64,000 bases of DNA from Flavobacteriales bacterium. GTDB lineage: Bacteria; Bacteroidota; Bacteroidia; Flavobacteriales_F; PHOS-HE28. Under the pieces are notes generated by a model. It was not told where the DNA came from and searched no databases. It saw only the letters and a list, made by a program, of their open reading frames with translations. Location of the stretch: contig JADJQW010000002.1 of the NCBI GenBank assembly GCA_016712535.1, forward strand, positions 806,001 to 870,000, given 5' to 3'. This document shows, one piece after another, positions 35,573 through 43,775 of the stretch (position 1 is the first letter of the stretch; each line of letters starts with the position of its first letter). Made by a program: the position numbers and the translations under genes.

Positions 35573-37060
35573 ATGAAGCACGTTGTGGTCATCGGCTCAG
35601 GCTTTGCCGGCTTGGCGGCTGCCGCCTCGTTGGGGCGAAAGGGCTTCCGGGTGACCGTTCTCGAAAAGAACGCACAGCCCGGTGGCCGTGCGCGCACATG
35701 GAGCGAAGACGGCTTCACCTTCGACATGGGGCCCAGCTTCTATTGGATGCCCGAAGTGTTCGAGCGCTTCTTCGCTGACTTCGGCGAGCGTGTCCGCGAT
35801 CACTACGACTTGATCCGGCTCGACCTTTCCTACAGTGTGGTCTTCGGGCCAGGAGAGAAATGGGCCATCCCGGCAGACCCCATCGAGCTCCGAGCCTTCT
35901 TCGAGAGCAAGGAGAGAGGTGCCGGTGCCCAGCTCGAACGTTTCCTCGCAGAGGCCAAACTGAAGTACGACCTCGGCATGGGCGAGCTGGTATACCGCCC
36001 CTCGCTGAGTTGGGGCGAGTACATGCATCCCGGCCTCATTGGCGGCCTGTTGAAGACTAAAGTATTCCGCAGCCTGCGCAAGCATGTGCAGGCGCACTTC
36101 GCCGATGAGCGTCTGCGCCTGCTCATGGAGTTCCCCGTGCTCTTCCTAGGGGCAGCGCCGCAGAACACGCCGGCTTTGTACAGCCTGATGAACTACGCCG
36201 ACATGGAGCTTGGCACCTGGTACCCCTTAGGGGGCATGGGCAAGGTGGTCGATGGCTTCGTGCGTGTGGCCGAGAAGCAAGGCGCCACTATCCGCTGCGG
36301 CGCCCCCGTTAAGCGCATTCTGGTGGAGAGCGGCAAGGCTATTGGCGTGGAGCTCAGCGAGGGCGTGCTGAAGGCCGATATCGTGGTGGCTGGCGCCGAC
36401 TACCACCATGCGGACCAGGAGCTGCTTCCTGAAGCTGCTCGTGGCTACAGCAAGGACTACTGGACCAAGCGCACCATGGCCCCGAGCGGATTGCTGTTCT
36501 ATCTCGGCTTCGATCGAAGGCTGCCCGACCTGGAGCACCACACGCTCTTCTTCGATGAGTCGTTGGACCGGCATAGCGCGGAGATCTATGACAACCCTGC
36601 TTGGCCCAGCAAGCCGCTGTTCTACACCAGCTGCGCGAGCAAGACCGACCCCAGCGTGGCGCCTGAAGGGAAGGAGAACATGGTGATCCTCATCCCCATC
36701 GCGCCAGGGCTCGTTGACGAAGGGGAGACCCGGGAGCGCTATTACCACATCGTGATGGAACGCTTGGGCAAGCATCTTGGCTTCGACCCGCGCCCGCATG
36801 TCGTGCTCAAGCGGAGCTACAGCATCAATGACCTGAAGGCCGATTACAACGCGTTCCGCGGCAACGCTTATGGCATGGCCAACACCATCATGCAGACCGG
36901 CCCTTTGCGCCCCAGCATGAAGAGCCGAAAGGTGGAAGGCCTTTACTACACCGGGCAGCTCACCGTGCCCGGCCCCGGCGTGCCTCCCGCGATCATCAGC
37001 GGGCAAGTGGTGGCCGACCTGGTCGCAAAGGAATTCGCTCCTGAATCCGTCATCCTATGA
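35573..37060 (+). CDS. crtI: Phytoene desaturase
   Basis: A 495-residue FAD enzyme that introduces double bases-conjugating double bonds into phytoene, giving lycopene or a related product. The N-terminal dinucleotide motif is VVIGSGFAGLAAAASL with VLEKNAQPGGRA behind it; DMGPSFYWMP, the substrate region and the C-terminal YYTGQLTVPGPGVPPAIISG are typical of CrtI. It starts one base after the sigma gene and its stop overlaps crtB by four bases. The number of desaturation steps cannot be read from sequence. Confidence 0.95.
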   Translation: MKHVVVIGSGFAGLAAAASLGRKGFRVTVLEKNAQPGGRARTWSEDGFTFDMGPSFYWMPEVFERFFADFGERVRDHYDLIRLDLSYSVVFGPGEKWAIPADPIELRAFFESKERGAGAQLERFLAEAKLKYDLGMGELVYRPSLSWGEYMHPGLIGGLLKTKVFRSLRKHVQAHFADERLRLLMEFPVLFLGAAPQNTPALYSLMNYADMELGTWYPLGGMGKVVDGFVRVAEKQGATIRCGAPVKRILVESGKAIGVELSEGVLKADIVVAGADYHHADQELLPEAARGYSKDYWTKRTMAPSGLLFYLGFDRRLPDLEHHTLFFDESLDRHSAEIYDNPAWPSKPLFYTSCASKTDPSVAPEGKENMVILIPIAPGLVDEGETRERYYHIVMERLGKHLGFDPRPHVVLKRSYSINDLKADYNAFRGNAYGMANTIMQTGPLRPSMKSRKVEGLYYTGQLTVPGPGVPPAIISGQVVADLVAKEFAPESVIL

Positions 37061-37899
37061 ATACGATCGCGCTCTACGACAAGGTGTGCCTTAAGGCGAG
37101 CCGACACACCACCTACAGCTACAGCACCTCCTTCTCACTGGGGATACGCTCGCTCGACAAGAGATTCCATGAGCCGATCCATTCCATCTATGGCTTCGTG
37201 CGCTTCGCCGATGAGATCGTGGATACCTTCCATGGCTTCGACAAGGACAGCCTGCTCATGCGCTTCCGCGAAGACACCTACCGCGCCATCGCCGAGGGCA
37301 TCAGCCTCAACCCCATCCTGCACAGCTTCCAGCGCGTGGTGAACCAGTACCGCATCGAGCGCGAGCTTTACGACACCTTCCTCGACAGCATGGCCATGGA
37401 CCTCACGGACACGCGCCATGATCAGGGCAGCTACGAGACCTACATCCTGGGCAGCGCCGAGGTGGTGGGCCTGATGTGCCTGCGCGTCTTCTGCGAGGGC
37501 GACGAGCCACTCTACCAGAAGCTCCGGCCCGCCGCCATGAAGCTGGGCGCTGCCTTCCAGAAGGTGAATTTCCTGCGTGATCTGAAGGACGACCACCAGA
37601 ATCTTGGCCGCACCTACTTCCCCGGCATCGATATGAGCCGCTGGGACGAGGACACCAAGCGGGCCATCGAGGCCGATATCCAAGCGGACTTCGATGCGGC
37701 GCTGATCGGCATCCGCCAGCTGCCCAAGGGCGCTCGCTTCGGGGTGTACATGGCCTACATCTACTACCTGAACCTCTTCCGCAAAATCAAGGCGCTGCCT
37801 GCCGGGCGCATCATGCAGGAGCGGGTGCGGGTGCGCAACCGCCGGAAGATCGCCCTGCTCACCACCAGCTACCTGCGCCACAGCTTCGGCATGCTCTGA
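37057..37899 (+). CDS. crtB: Phytoene synthase
   Basis: A 280-residue squalene/phytoene synthase joining two geranylgeranyl diphosphates. The two Asp-rich metal motifs are present: FVRFADEIVDTF (DxxxD near 52-56) and FLRDLKDDHQNLGRTYFPG (near 175). Translation is coupled to crtI by a 4-base overlap. Downstream idi would supply isoprenoid precursors. Confidence 0.95.
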   Translation: MNTIALYDKVCLKASRHTTYSYSTSFSLGIRSLDKRFHEPIHSIYGFVRFADEIVDTFHGFDKDSLLMRFREDTYRAIAEGISLNPILHSFQRVVNQYRIERELYDTFLDSMAMDLTDTRHDQGSYETYILGSAEVVGLMCLRVFCEGDEPLYQKLRPAAMKLGAAFQKVNFLRDLKDDHQNLGRTYFPGIDMSRWDEDTKRAIEADIQADFDAALIGIRQLPKGARFGVYMAYIYYLNLFRKIKALPAGRIMQERVRVRNRRKIALLTTSYLRHSFGML

Positions 37900-37904
37900 A
37901 CACC

Positions 37905-38447
37905 ATGCAGGACCAAGCGTTGAACGAGGATCAGGTGGTGCTGGTGAACGAGCGCGACGAGGCGATCGGCACCATGGGCAAATTGCGCGCGCACCAGGAA
38001 GGCGCGCTGCACCGGGCCTTCTCGGTGTTCCTCTTCGATGACCAGGGCCGCTTGCTGCTGCAGCGCCGCTCTCCGGGCAAGTACCACAGCGCCGGCCTGT
38101 GGACCAACACCTGCTGCAGTCATCCGCGTCCGGGCGAGCCCGTGGCGGTTGCCGCGCGCCGCCGCCTCGTTGAGGAGATGGGCATCAGCGTAGAGGTCGA
38201 GCACCGCTTCAGCTTCCTGTACAAGGCCCGCTTCGACAATGGCCTGCACGAGCATGAACTGGACCATGTGTTCTTCGGCTCCTTCTCCGGCCGGCCGAAC
38301 CCCGCCGCCGACGAGGCTGATGGGTGGGACTATTTGCATCCGGACAGGCTGGGGGCCGACCTCGAGGCGCATCCGGAGCGCTACACCGTGTGGCTCCGCG
38401 AATGCTGGTCTCGCGTGCGCGCCGAACTGGCCCGCAAGGCCGCCTGA
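37905..38447 (+). CDS. idi: Isopentenyl-diphosphate delta-isomerase, type I
   Basis: A 180-residue NUDIX-fold isomerase interconverting IPP and DMAPP. The catalytic Cys lies in TNTCCSHP and the catalytic Glu in EHELDHVF; the RRLVEEMGI helix is the modified NUDIX box. Its place between crtB and folE suggests it raises precursor supply when carotenoid synthesis is switched on. Confidence 0.95.
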   Translation: MQDQALNEDQVVLVNERDEAIGTMGKLRAHQEGALHRAFSVFLFDDQGRLLLQRRSPGKYHSAGLWTNTCCSHPRPGEPVAVAARRRLVEEMGISVEVEHRFSFLYKARFDNGLHEHELDHVFFGSFSGRPNPAADEADGWDYLHPDRLGADLEAHPERYTVWLRECWSRVRAELARKAA

Positions 38448-38469
38448 CACCAACCAGAACAGTCACAAC

Positions 38470-39153
38470 ATGCTGATGAAGAAGAACGGCGCGGTGATCC
38501 CTTTCGCCCTGCCCCTGGAAGAACCGGAGCGCGGGCAGATAGCGGCGGCCATCGACACCCCGATGCGTTCTGATGCCTTCAAGCTCGCTCCAGAGGAGAA
38601 GATCGCGCGCATCGAGCATCACTTCCGCGGCATCATGGAAACCCTTGGGCTCGACCTCGCGGACGACAGCCTGCAGGGCACGCCCAAGCGCGTGGCGAAG
38701 ATGTTCGTGAACGAGGTCTTCAATGGCTTGGATCCGGGGACCAAGCCGGAGCCCACCCTCTTCGCCAACAAGTTCGGCTACAAGGGCATGCTGGTGGAAC
38801 GCGGCATCACCGTGCATAGCTTCTGCGAGCACCATTTCGTGCCCATCATCGGCAAGGCCGCGGTAGCCTATTTCAGCAGCGGCCAGGTCATCGGCCTCAG
38901 CAAGCTCGACCGCATCGTGAAGTATTACGCCGCCCGACCGCAGGTGCAGGAGCGCCTCACTGAGCAGATCGCAGCCGAATTGAAGCGGGTGCTGCGCACC
39001 GAGGACGTGGCCGTGCTGATCGATGCAGAGCACATGTGCGTGAAACTGCGAGGCGTGAAGGATGAATGCAGCAGCACGGTAACATGCCACTTCAGCGGAC
39101 GCTTCGATGATGCGGCGGTGCGCTCCGAGTTCCTGACCTGCGTGCGCAACTAG
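38470..39153 (+). CDS. folE: GTP cyclohydrolase I
   Basis: A 227-residue FolE enzyme making dihydroneopterin triphosphate from GTP, the first step to folates or tetrahydrobiopterin. Signatures: VHSFCEHHFVPIIGKAAVAY (zinc Cys and His), LSKLDRIVKYYAARPQVQERLT and the second zinc Cys in HMCVKLRG. A variable N-terminal extension of about 40 residues is present; an alternative ATG lies at 38476. Being in this operon, it may supply a pterin or folate antenna for the photolyase-like protein, which is inference. Its stop codon overlaps the next start by one base. Confidence 0.94.
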   Translation: MLMKKNGAVIPFALPLEEPERGQIAAAIDTPMRSDAFKLAPEEKIARIEHHFRGIMETLGLDLADDSLQGTPKRVAKMFVNEVFNGLDPGTKPEPTLFANKFGYKGMLVERGITVHSFCEHHFVPIIGKAAVAYFSSGQVIGLSKLDRIVKYYAARPQVQERLTEQIAAELKRVLRTEDVAVLIDAEHMCVKLRGVKDECSSTVTCHFSGRFDDAAVRSEFLTCVRN

Positions 39154-40499
39154 TGGCCCCCAAGCCCCGCCTCAGCATCCACTGGTTCCGCCGCGACCTG
39201 CGGCTCGAGGACAACCACGGGCTGTTCCGCGCGTTCCGCGATCACGGCGACGTGCTGCCGCTCTTCATCTTCGACACGGAGATCCTCGACAAGCTCGAGG
39301 ACAAAGCCGATCGCCGTGTCGATTTCATCCACCGCGCGCTTCGTGGCATTCAAGCAGAACTGGCGAAGCGCGGCTCTTCGCTGCTGGTGGAGCACGGCAA
39401 GCCCATCGAGGTGTGGAATCGGCTGCTGGATCGCTTCGACATCACCGCTGTCACCACGAATCACGACCACGAGCCCTATGCCATCGCTCGGGACGCCGCT
39501 GTGGGCGAGCTGCTTGCCGCGCGCGGGATCCCCTTCCGCACGTTCAAGGACATCAGCATCTTCGAGCGCGGCGAGGTGAGGAAGGACGATGAAGGGCCTT
39601 ACACCGTGTACACGCCGTACATGCGGAGATGGCGGGGGCTCTTCACTCCCGAGATGGCGGCGCCCCACCCCAGCGAAGACCTCTTGAACCGCCTTTGGAG
39701 GACGGAGCCCATGACCATGCCGTCATTGGAGCAGATGGGCTTCTTGTCCACAGACCTTCAGGCCCCGCCCATCGGCTTGAACGAGAGGCTGCTCACCAAC
39801 TACGAACGGACTCGAGACACGCCCAGCATCATCGGCACCAGCCGCATGAGCACCCATCTGCGCTTCGGCACGGTGAGCGTGCGCGAGCTGGTGCGTCGTA
39901 GCCTGAAGTCGAGCCCCAAGTACCTGAACGAGCTCATCTGGCGCGAGTTCTACATGCAGATCCTCTGGCACTTCCCGAATTCAGGGAACGCCTTCAAGCC
40001 AGCCTACGACCGGATCGTTTGGAGGAACGACGAAACGGAATTCTCGATTTGGTGCGAAGGGCGCACTGGCTATCCGCTGGTGGATGCAGGCATGCGTGAA
40101 TTGGCCGCTACCGGCCTGATGCACAACCGGGTGCGGATGGTGGTGGCCAGCTTCCTCACCAAGCACCTGCTCATCGACTGGCGCTGGGGCGAGGCCTGGT
40201 TCGCGGCCAAACTGCTCGACTTCGAGCTCAGCAGCAACAATGGAGGCTGGCAATGGGCCTCAGGATCAGGCTGTGACGCGGCGCCCTACTTCCGGGTTTT
40301 CAACCCCCGATTACAGCAGGAGCGCTTCGACCCTCAGTTAAACTATGTAAAGCGCTGGGTGCCAGAGTACGGATCGGCCAACTATGCGCGTCCTATGGTT
40401 GTTCATGAAGCAGCGCGCGACCGGGTCTTACGGGTCTTCAAGGAAGCCCTGTCAGGCGCGGGAAAAGCGAGCGACCAGCAAACCAATCTCTTCGCATAG
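39153..40499 (+). CDS. Cryptochrome/deoxyribodipyrimidine photolyase family flavoprotein
   Basis: A 448-residue protein with a photolyase N-terminal antenna domain (IHWFRRDLRLEDNHGLF) and a FAD-binding C-terminal domain. The FAD pocket and electron-transfer tryptophans of class I photolyases are present: FSIWCEGRTGYPLVDAGMR, LIDWRWGEAWF and NNGGWQWASGSGCD, which hold counterparts of the E. coli Trp triad. It could be a CPD photolyase or a cryptochrome-like sensor; motifs alone do not decide. GTG start at 39153, overlapping the folE stop. Confidence 0.92.
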   Translation: MAPKPRLSIHWFRRDLRLEDNHGLFRAFRDHGDVLPLFIFDTEILDKLEDKADRRVDFIHRALRGIQAELAKRGSSLLVEHGKPIEVWNRLLDRFDITAVTTNHDHEPYAIARDAAVGELLAARGIPFRTFKDISIFERGEVRKDDEGPYTVYTPYMRRWRGLFTPEMAAPHPSEDLLNRLWRTEPMTMPSLEQMGFLSTDLQAPPIGLNERLLTNYERTRDTPSIIGTSRMSTHLRFGTVSVRELVRRSLKSSPKYLNELIWREFYMQILWHFPNSGNAFKPAYDRIVWRNDETEFSIWCEGRTGYPLVDAGMRELAATGLMHNRVRMVVASFLTKHLLIDWRWGEAWFAAKLLDFELSSNNGGWQWASGSGCDAAPYFRVFNPRLQQERFDPQLNYVKRWVPEYGSANYARPMVVHEAARDRVLRVFKEALSGAGKASDQQTNLFA

Positions 40500-40501
40500 C
40501 C

Positions 40502-40663
40502 ATGCCACGGAAAAAGAAAGCCCTCATCCTCACCCAGCCGGTGAAGAACGGCCTAAAGGCCATCAAGGTCCGCTTGGATGCCCGCACAGTGATTACACTT
40601 GCCAGCCATAAAGCGCTTGAGTTCTGGCGCCAACGCTACCCCAAGCTCGAAATCATCAGCTAG
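40502..40663 (+). CDS. Small basic protein of the photoprotection operon, copy A
   Basis: A 53-residue open frame beginning MPRKK, only 2 bases after the photolyase stop. Its core is IKVRLDARTVIT, then SHKALEFW and RYPKLEIIS. It is 39/53 identical to copy B without gaps, so both are under selection as proteins. It is basic and has no signal peptide or membrane helix. The beta-strand-like core and basic start might suit nucleic-acid or pigment-protein binding, but no function is known to me. Too short for usual gene-length cut-offs. Confidence 0.85.
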   Translation: MPRKKKALILTQPVKNGLKAIKVRLDARTVITLASHKALEFWRQRYPKLEIIS

Positions 40664-40825
40664 ATGCCCCGCAAGAAACCAGCGCTGATCCTGGAGCGCC
40701 CCATCAAGAAAGGCGTGAAGGAGATCAAGGTCCGCCTCGATGCGCGCACGGTGATCACCGTGAGCAGCCAGAAAGCGCTGGAGAACTGGCGGAAGCGCTA
40801 CCCGAAGCTTGAAGTGATCAAGTAG
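40664..40825 (+). CDS. Small basic protein of the photoprotection operon, copy B
   Basis: A 53-residue paralogue of copy A starting on the base immediately after its stop codon. It shares MPRKK, the 12-residue core IKVRLDARTVIT, KALE-x-W-R and RYPKLE; differences fall mostly on the surface-like Lys/Glu/Gln positions and conservative Val/Ile/Leu swaps. The SRPBCC gene starts 1 base after its stop. Tandem duplication is clear; no function is known to me. Confidence 0.85.
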   Translation: MPRKKPALILERPIKKGVKEIKVRLDARTVITVSSQKALENWRKRYPKLEVIK

Positions 40826-40826
40826 C

Positions 40827-41327
40827 ATGGCCAAGCATGTCCTTGAGCGCAGCCAATTGCTCAGGACCACGCTGAGCGAGGCTTGGGAGTTCTTCAGCAC
40901 GCCCCGTAATCTCGCGCGGATCACGCCCATTGAAATGGGCTTCGCCATCCGCGAGCCTTTCGATGAGCGCCCGGCCTTTTCCGGGCAGCTCATCACCTAC
41001 ACGGTGAAGCCGCTGTTCGGCATCCCGCTCACATGGGTCACGCGCATCGAACAAGTGCAGGCCCCTTACAAGTTCGTGGACACCCAGTTGCGCGGCCCTT
41101 ACAGGCGTTGGTGGCACGAGCACAGCTTCGAGGAAGTGGAAGGCGGAGTGCTCATGCGTGACCGGGTGGAGTACGAGCTGCCGCTGGGGCCATTGGGAGA
41201 GCTCATGCACGATTGGGTGGTGAAAGGCCGCCTGAAGCGCATCTTCGATCACCGCTGGGCCGTGCTCGAAGCGCTCTTCGGCCCTGCAGCGAACAGGAGC
41301 GTGGACCTGAACGTTCCCCGAGCATGA
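40827..41327 (+). CDS. SRPBCC-fold (START-like) ligand-binding protein
   Basis: A 166-residue SRPBCC-superfamily protein: TTLSEAWEFFSTPRNLARITP at the start is the classic 'insertion into helix-grip' pattern, followed by beta strands (ITYTVKPLFGIPLTWVTRIEQV, FVDTQLRGPYRRWWHEHSFEEV) and the C-terminal long helix (GRLKRIFDHRWAVLEALF). Such proteins hold hydrophobic ligands; homologues are often found next to photolyase genes. It overlaps crtZ by 4 bases. Confidence 0.9.
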   Translation: MAKHVLERSQLLRTTLSEAWEFFSTPRNLARITPIEMGFAIREPFDERPAFSGQLITYTVKPLFGIPLTWVTRIEQVQAPYKFVDTQLRGPYRRWWHEHSFEEVEGGVLMRDRVEYELPLGPLGELMHDWVVKGRLKRIFDHRWAVLEALFGPAANRSVDLNVPRA

Positions 41328-41809
41328 GCATCTGGGCCATCATCGCCATCGTATTCGGCACGGCAGCCTTCATGGAGTTCGTGGCTTGGGCCACGCACAA
41401 GTTCGTGATGCACGGCTTCCTCTGGAACCTGCACAGCGATCACCACAAGAAGGACCACTACAACTTCATCGAGCGCAACGACAGCTTCTTCCTGATCTTC
41501 GCTGTGCCGTCGATGGGCTGCTTCATCGCGGGCAGCGTGCTTGGCCTGCATACCCCCTGGCTCTGGATAGGCTTGGGCATCCTCATCTACGGAATCCTCT
41601 ACTTCTTCGTGCACGAGGTCTTCATCCACCAGCGCATCAAGTGGCTGCGGAATACGAGCAATCCGTACTTCCTCGCCATCCGCCGCGCGCACAAAGCGCA
41701 TCACAAGCACTTGGGCAAGGAGCACGGCGAGTGCTTCGGCATGCTGGTGGTGCCCTTCAAGTATTACCGCGAGGCCAAGCGCATGCTGGCGCAGAAGGCG
41801 GCGGCCTGA
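41324..41809 (+). CDS. crtZ: Beta-carotene hydroxylase-like (CrtZ family, fatty-acid hydroxylase superfamily)
   Basis: A 161-residue integral membrane di-iron enzyme. The eight-His signature appears as HKFVMHG, HSDHHKKDH, HEVFIH and HKAHHKHL, with helices between. In this operon it would hydroxylate a cyclic carotenoid (beta-carotene to zeaxanthin); a lycopene cyclase is not in the window, so it must be elsewhere or the product differs. ATG at 41324 overlaps the SRPBCC stop. It is the last gene of the operon and converges on the TonB-C protein after 4 bases. Confidence 0.92.
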   Translation: MSIWAIIAIVFGTAAFMEFVAWATHKFVMHGFLWNLHSDHHKKDHYNFIERNDSFFLIFAVPSMGCFIAGSVLGLHTPWLWIGLGILIYGILYFFVHEVFIHQRIKWLRNTSNPYFLAIRRAHKAHHKHLGKEHGECFGMLVVPFKYYREAKRMLAQKAAA

Positions 41810-41813
41810 GGCA

Positions 41814-42581
41814 TCACTGCCGCTGCTTGGGCAGATCGAAGCGGATCGGCACTTGAAGTACGCTGCGCACGCGCTTGCCGTCTTTCAGTGCGGGTGTCCA
41901 CGGAATGCGATAGAGCAGCCGAAGCGCTTCATCGGTGCAGCCGCCGCCCACCGATTGCAGCACATGCATGTTGCTGATGCTCCCCGTGGGCTCCACCACG
42001 AATTCCGCTTTCACGGTGCCTTCGAGGCTGTAGCGCATGGCCTCATTGGGGTAACGCATCTCCTTGCCGATGTAGGCAGGGAGCCCCGCCATGCCGCCCG
42101 GGATCGAAGGCGCCACTTGCGAATCGAGCTGCTTGGGGCTGAGCACGGCAAGGCTCGTATCAGCAGGAAATCCGAAGCGCTCGCCGGTTCGAGGGAGGCG
42201 GTCCTTGAGCCAGCGCTTGTATTTGCCCGGCTCGAAGGGGATGGCCAGGAAGATCTCGGAGCTGCTGCACGATTCCCCGGCAGTGACCGGGCGCCAGAGT
42301 ATCATCCGGGCTAAACGGAGTGCTTCCTGGTCGCATTCAAGAGACAGGGATTTGCCCACTTTGATCGACTTCACCGATCCATCTGGAGCGAGGCTCGATG
42401 CTATCACCACTTCGCCTTTGAAGCCAGCTTCGAGCGCAACGGCCGGGAACCCCAGTTCCTGCTCGAAGAGTTTATCGAGGGCCGCTCGCCCGCCTTGGGC
42501 CATGCAGCTGCCCTCGGTTTGTGCTTGGGCGAATGCCGGGATCCAGGCGCAGATCGCGAATTGAAGGAGTTGGCGTTTCAT
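41814..42581 (-). CDS. Exported protein with two TonB_C-like domains
   Basis: A 255-residue secreted protein with a signal peptide (cleavage near residue 20, FAQAQ). Two repeats resemble the C-terminal domain of TonB: about 50-115 (VVIASSLAPDGSVKSIKV ... ILWRPV) and about 190-250 (VKAEFVVEPTGSISNMHVLQSVGGGCTDEALRLLYRIPWTPA). No membrane anchor is predicted after the signal peptide. Proteins of this kind are common in Bacteroidota; whether they energise receptors or bind other partners is not known. It faces the Smr gene with a short divergent promoter region. Confidence 0.8.
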   Translation of the reverse strand: MKRQLLQFAICAWIPAFAQAQTEGSCMAQGGRAALDKLFEQELGFPAVALEAGFKGEVVIASSLAPDGSVKSIKVGKSLSLECDQEALRLARMILWRPVTAGESCSSSEIFLAIPFEPGKYKRWLKDRLPRTGERFGFPADTSLAVLSPKQLDSQVAPSIPGGMAGLPAYIGKEMRYPNEAMRYSLEGTVKAEFVVEPTGSISNMHVLQSVGGGCTDEALRLLYRIPWTPALKDGKRVRSVLQVPIRFDLPKQRQ

Positions 42582-42588
42582 CGGGGGC

Positions 42589-42596
42589 TAATTTCG
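42589..42596 (+). promoter_or_regulatory. -7 promoter element TAATTTCG before the Smr-domain gene
   Basis: TAATTTCG fits TAnnTTyG and ends only 4 bases before the ATG, followed by CCGC. TTGG occurs 15 bases upstream. A near-leaderless transcript is implied. Confidence 0.5.
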
Positions 42597-42600
42597 CCGC

Positions 42601-43188
42601 ATGGCAGCGGTAAAGTTGCAGCAAGGCGACCGTGTCTCGTTCATCGATGACGTGGGCGGTGGGGTGGTGCTGCGGGCCGGACGTCCGGGCCATGTGCTGC
42701 TGCGCACCGATGACGGTTTCGAGTTGGAGGTGCCGGAAAAACGGTTGGTGCGAGTGGCCGAAGGTTCACGTGCTGCCCATTTGCGCGTGAGCGACCATGC
42801 CGTGGGCATGCGCGTGGCCAATGAACTGCTCGAGGAGAAGCGCCGCAGCAGATCGCCGATCCGTCCCGGCAAGACGCCGAAGAAGCCCGAGGACAACAGC
42901 GTGGCCGAGGTGGACCTTCACCTGCACGAGCTGGTGGAGGACGAAACAAGGTTGAGCGACGGCGAGAAGCTCGAGTACCAGATCCGCTACTTCGAGCGGG
43001 CCCTGGAGAGCGCCATCCGCAACGGCAAGCGAAAGCTCATCGTCATACACGGCGTTGGAGAAGGCGTGCTGCGCGAAGAGGTGCGGAAGATGCTCCAGTA
43101 TTACGATGGCGTCCGTTTCCATGATGCCGACATGCGGCGCTATGGCGTGGGGGCAACGGAGGTTGAGATACTCAGGGGAAGGGGCTGA
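42601..43188 (+). CDS. Smr-domain protein (MutS2-like C-terminal nuclease domain)
   Basis: A 195-residue protein. The N-terminal part (about 1-75) is a beta-barrel-like region starting VKLQQGDRVSFIDDVGGGVVL, as in DUF2027/Smr fusions of Bacteroidota. The Smr domain (about 103-195) has VDLHLHEL, FERALESAIRNGKRKLIVIHGVGEGVL and VEIL; the HGVGxG loop and LDLH-like motif are its nuclease signatures. Smr proteins nick branched DNA or cleave RNA at stalled ribosomes. The role here is not determined. Confidence 0.88.
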   Translation: MAAVKLQQGDRVSFIDDVGGGVVLRAGRPGHVLLRTDDGFELEVPEKRLVRVAEGSRAAHLRVSDHAVGMRVANELLEEKRRSRSPIRPGKTPKKPEDNSVAEVDLHLHELVEDETRLSDGEKLEYQIRYFERALESAIRNGKRKLIVIHGVGEGVLREEVRKMLQYYDGVRFHDADMRRYGVGATEVEILRGRG

Positions 43189-43189
43189 A

Positions 43190-43251
43190 GAGGTTGGGGG
43201 TGGCGGGAAGTCCAACCCTCTACCTCCGATGAACCTACAACCCCCAACCTC
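43190..43251. repeat. GGTTG/CAACC inverted repeat upstream of RNase P RNA
   Basis: GAGGTTGGGGGT (43190-43201) and ACCCCCAACCTC (43240-43251) are perfect 12-base inverted arms separated by 38 bases that also contain CAACCCTC. The style matches the dapF/anmK repeat. It could act as a terminator for the Smr gene. Confidence 0.55.
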
Positions 43252-43268
43252 AGAAGTTCTTTGACAAA

Positions 43269-43655
43269 CCTGTGCATCGCTCCACCGCCGCATTTGCAGA
43301 ACTGCGGAGGAAAGTCCGGGCAGCGTAGGGCACCGTGCTTCCTAACGGGAAGGGGCGCCACTGGGAACGGTGGCGTTACGGAAAGTGCCGCAGAAAGGGA
43401 GACCGCCATCCGCAAGGAGGGTAAGGGTGAAAAGGTGGGGTAAGAGCCCACCAGCGCCGGTGGCGACATCGGCGGCTTGGTAAACCCCACGGGCTGAAAG
43501 ACCATGTATACCGGGGCTCCGCCGCAAGGCGGATAAGGGCGGCTCGTCCGATCCCGGAGGGTAGGTCGATCGATCCCGCTGGCGACGGCGGGACTAGATA
43601 GATGGTGGAGGCCCGCCGCAAGGCAGGAACAGGACCCGGCTTACAGATGCACAGG
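43269..43655 (+). ncRNA. rnpB: RNase P RNA (bacterial type A)
   Basis: The catalytic RNA of ribonuclease P, which trims tRNA 5' ends. Helix P1 is closed by CCTGTGCATC (43269-43278) and GATGCACAGG (43646-43655). The universal core elements follow in order: GGAGGAAAGTCCGGGC (43306-43321), AGAGCCCACCAGCG, GGTAAACCCCAC, and near the 3' end ACAGGACCCGGCTTACAG. The total of about 387 bases fits type A RNAs of Bacteroidota. Confidence 0.95.
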
Positions 43656-43775
43656 CTCTTCATGAAGGGCCTTCGCGCGGCGCATGCCGAGGCGGGGGCC
43701 CTTCACCTTTTTTCGCAGGCGGCGACCTCTGGCCCGGAAGCTGCCAATGGCGGCCCGATACCTTTGAGCGTTCGC

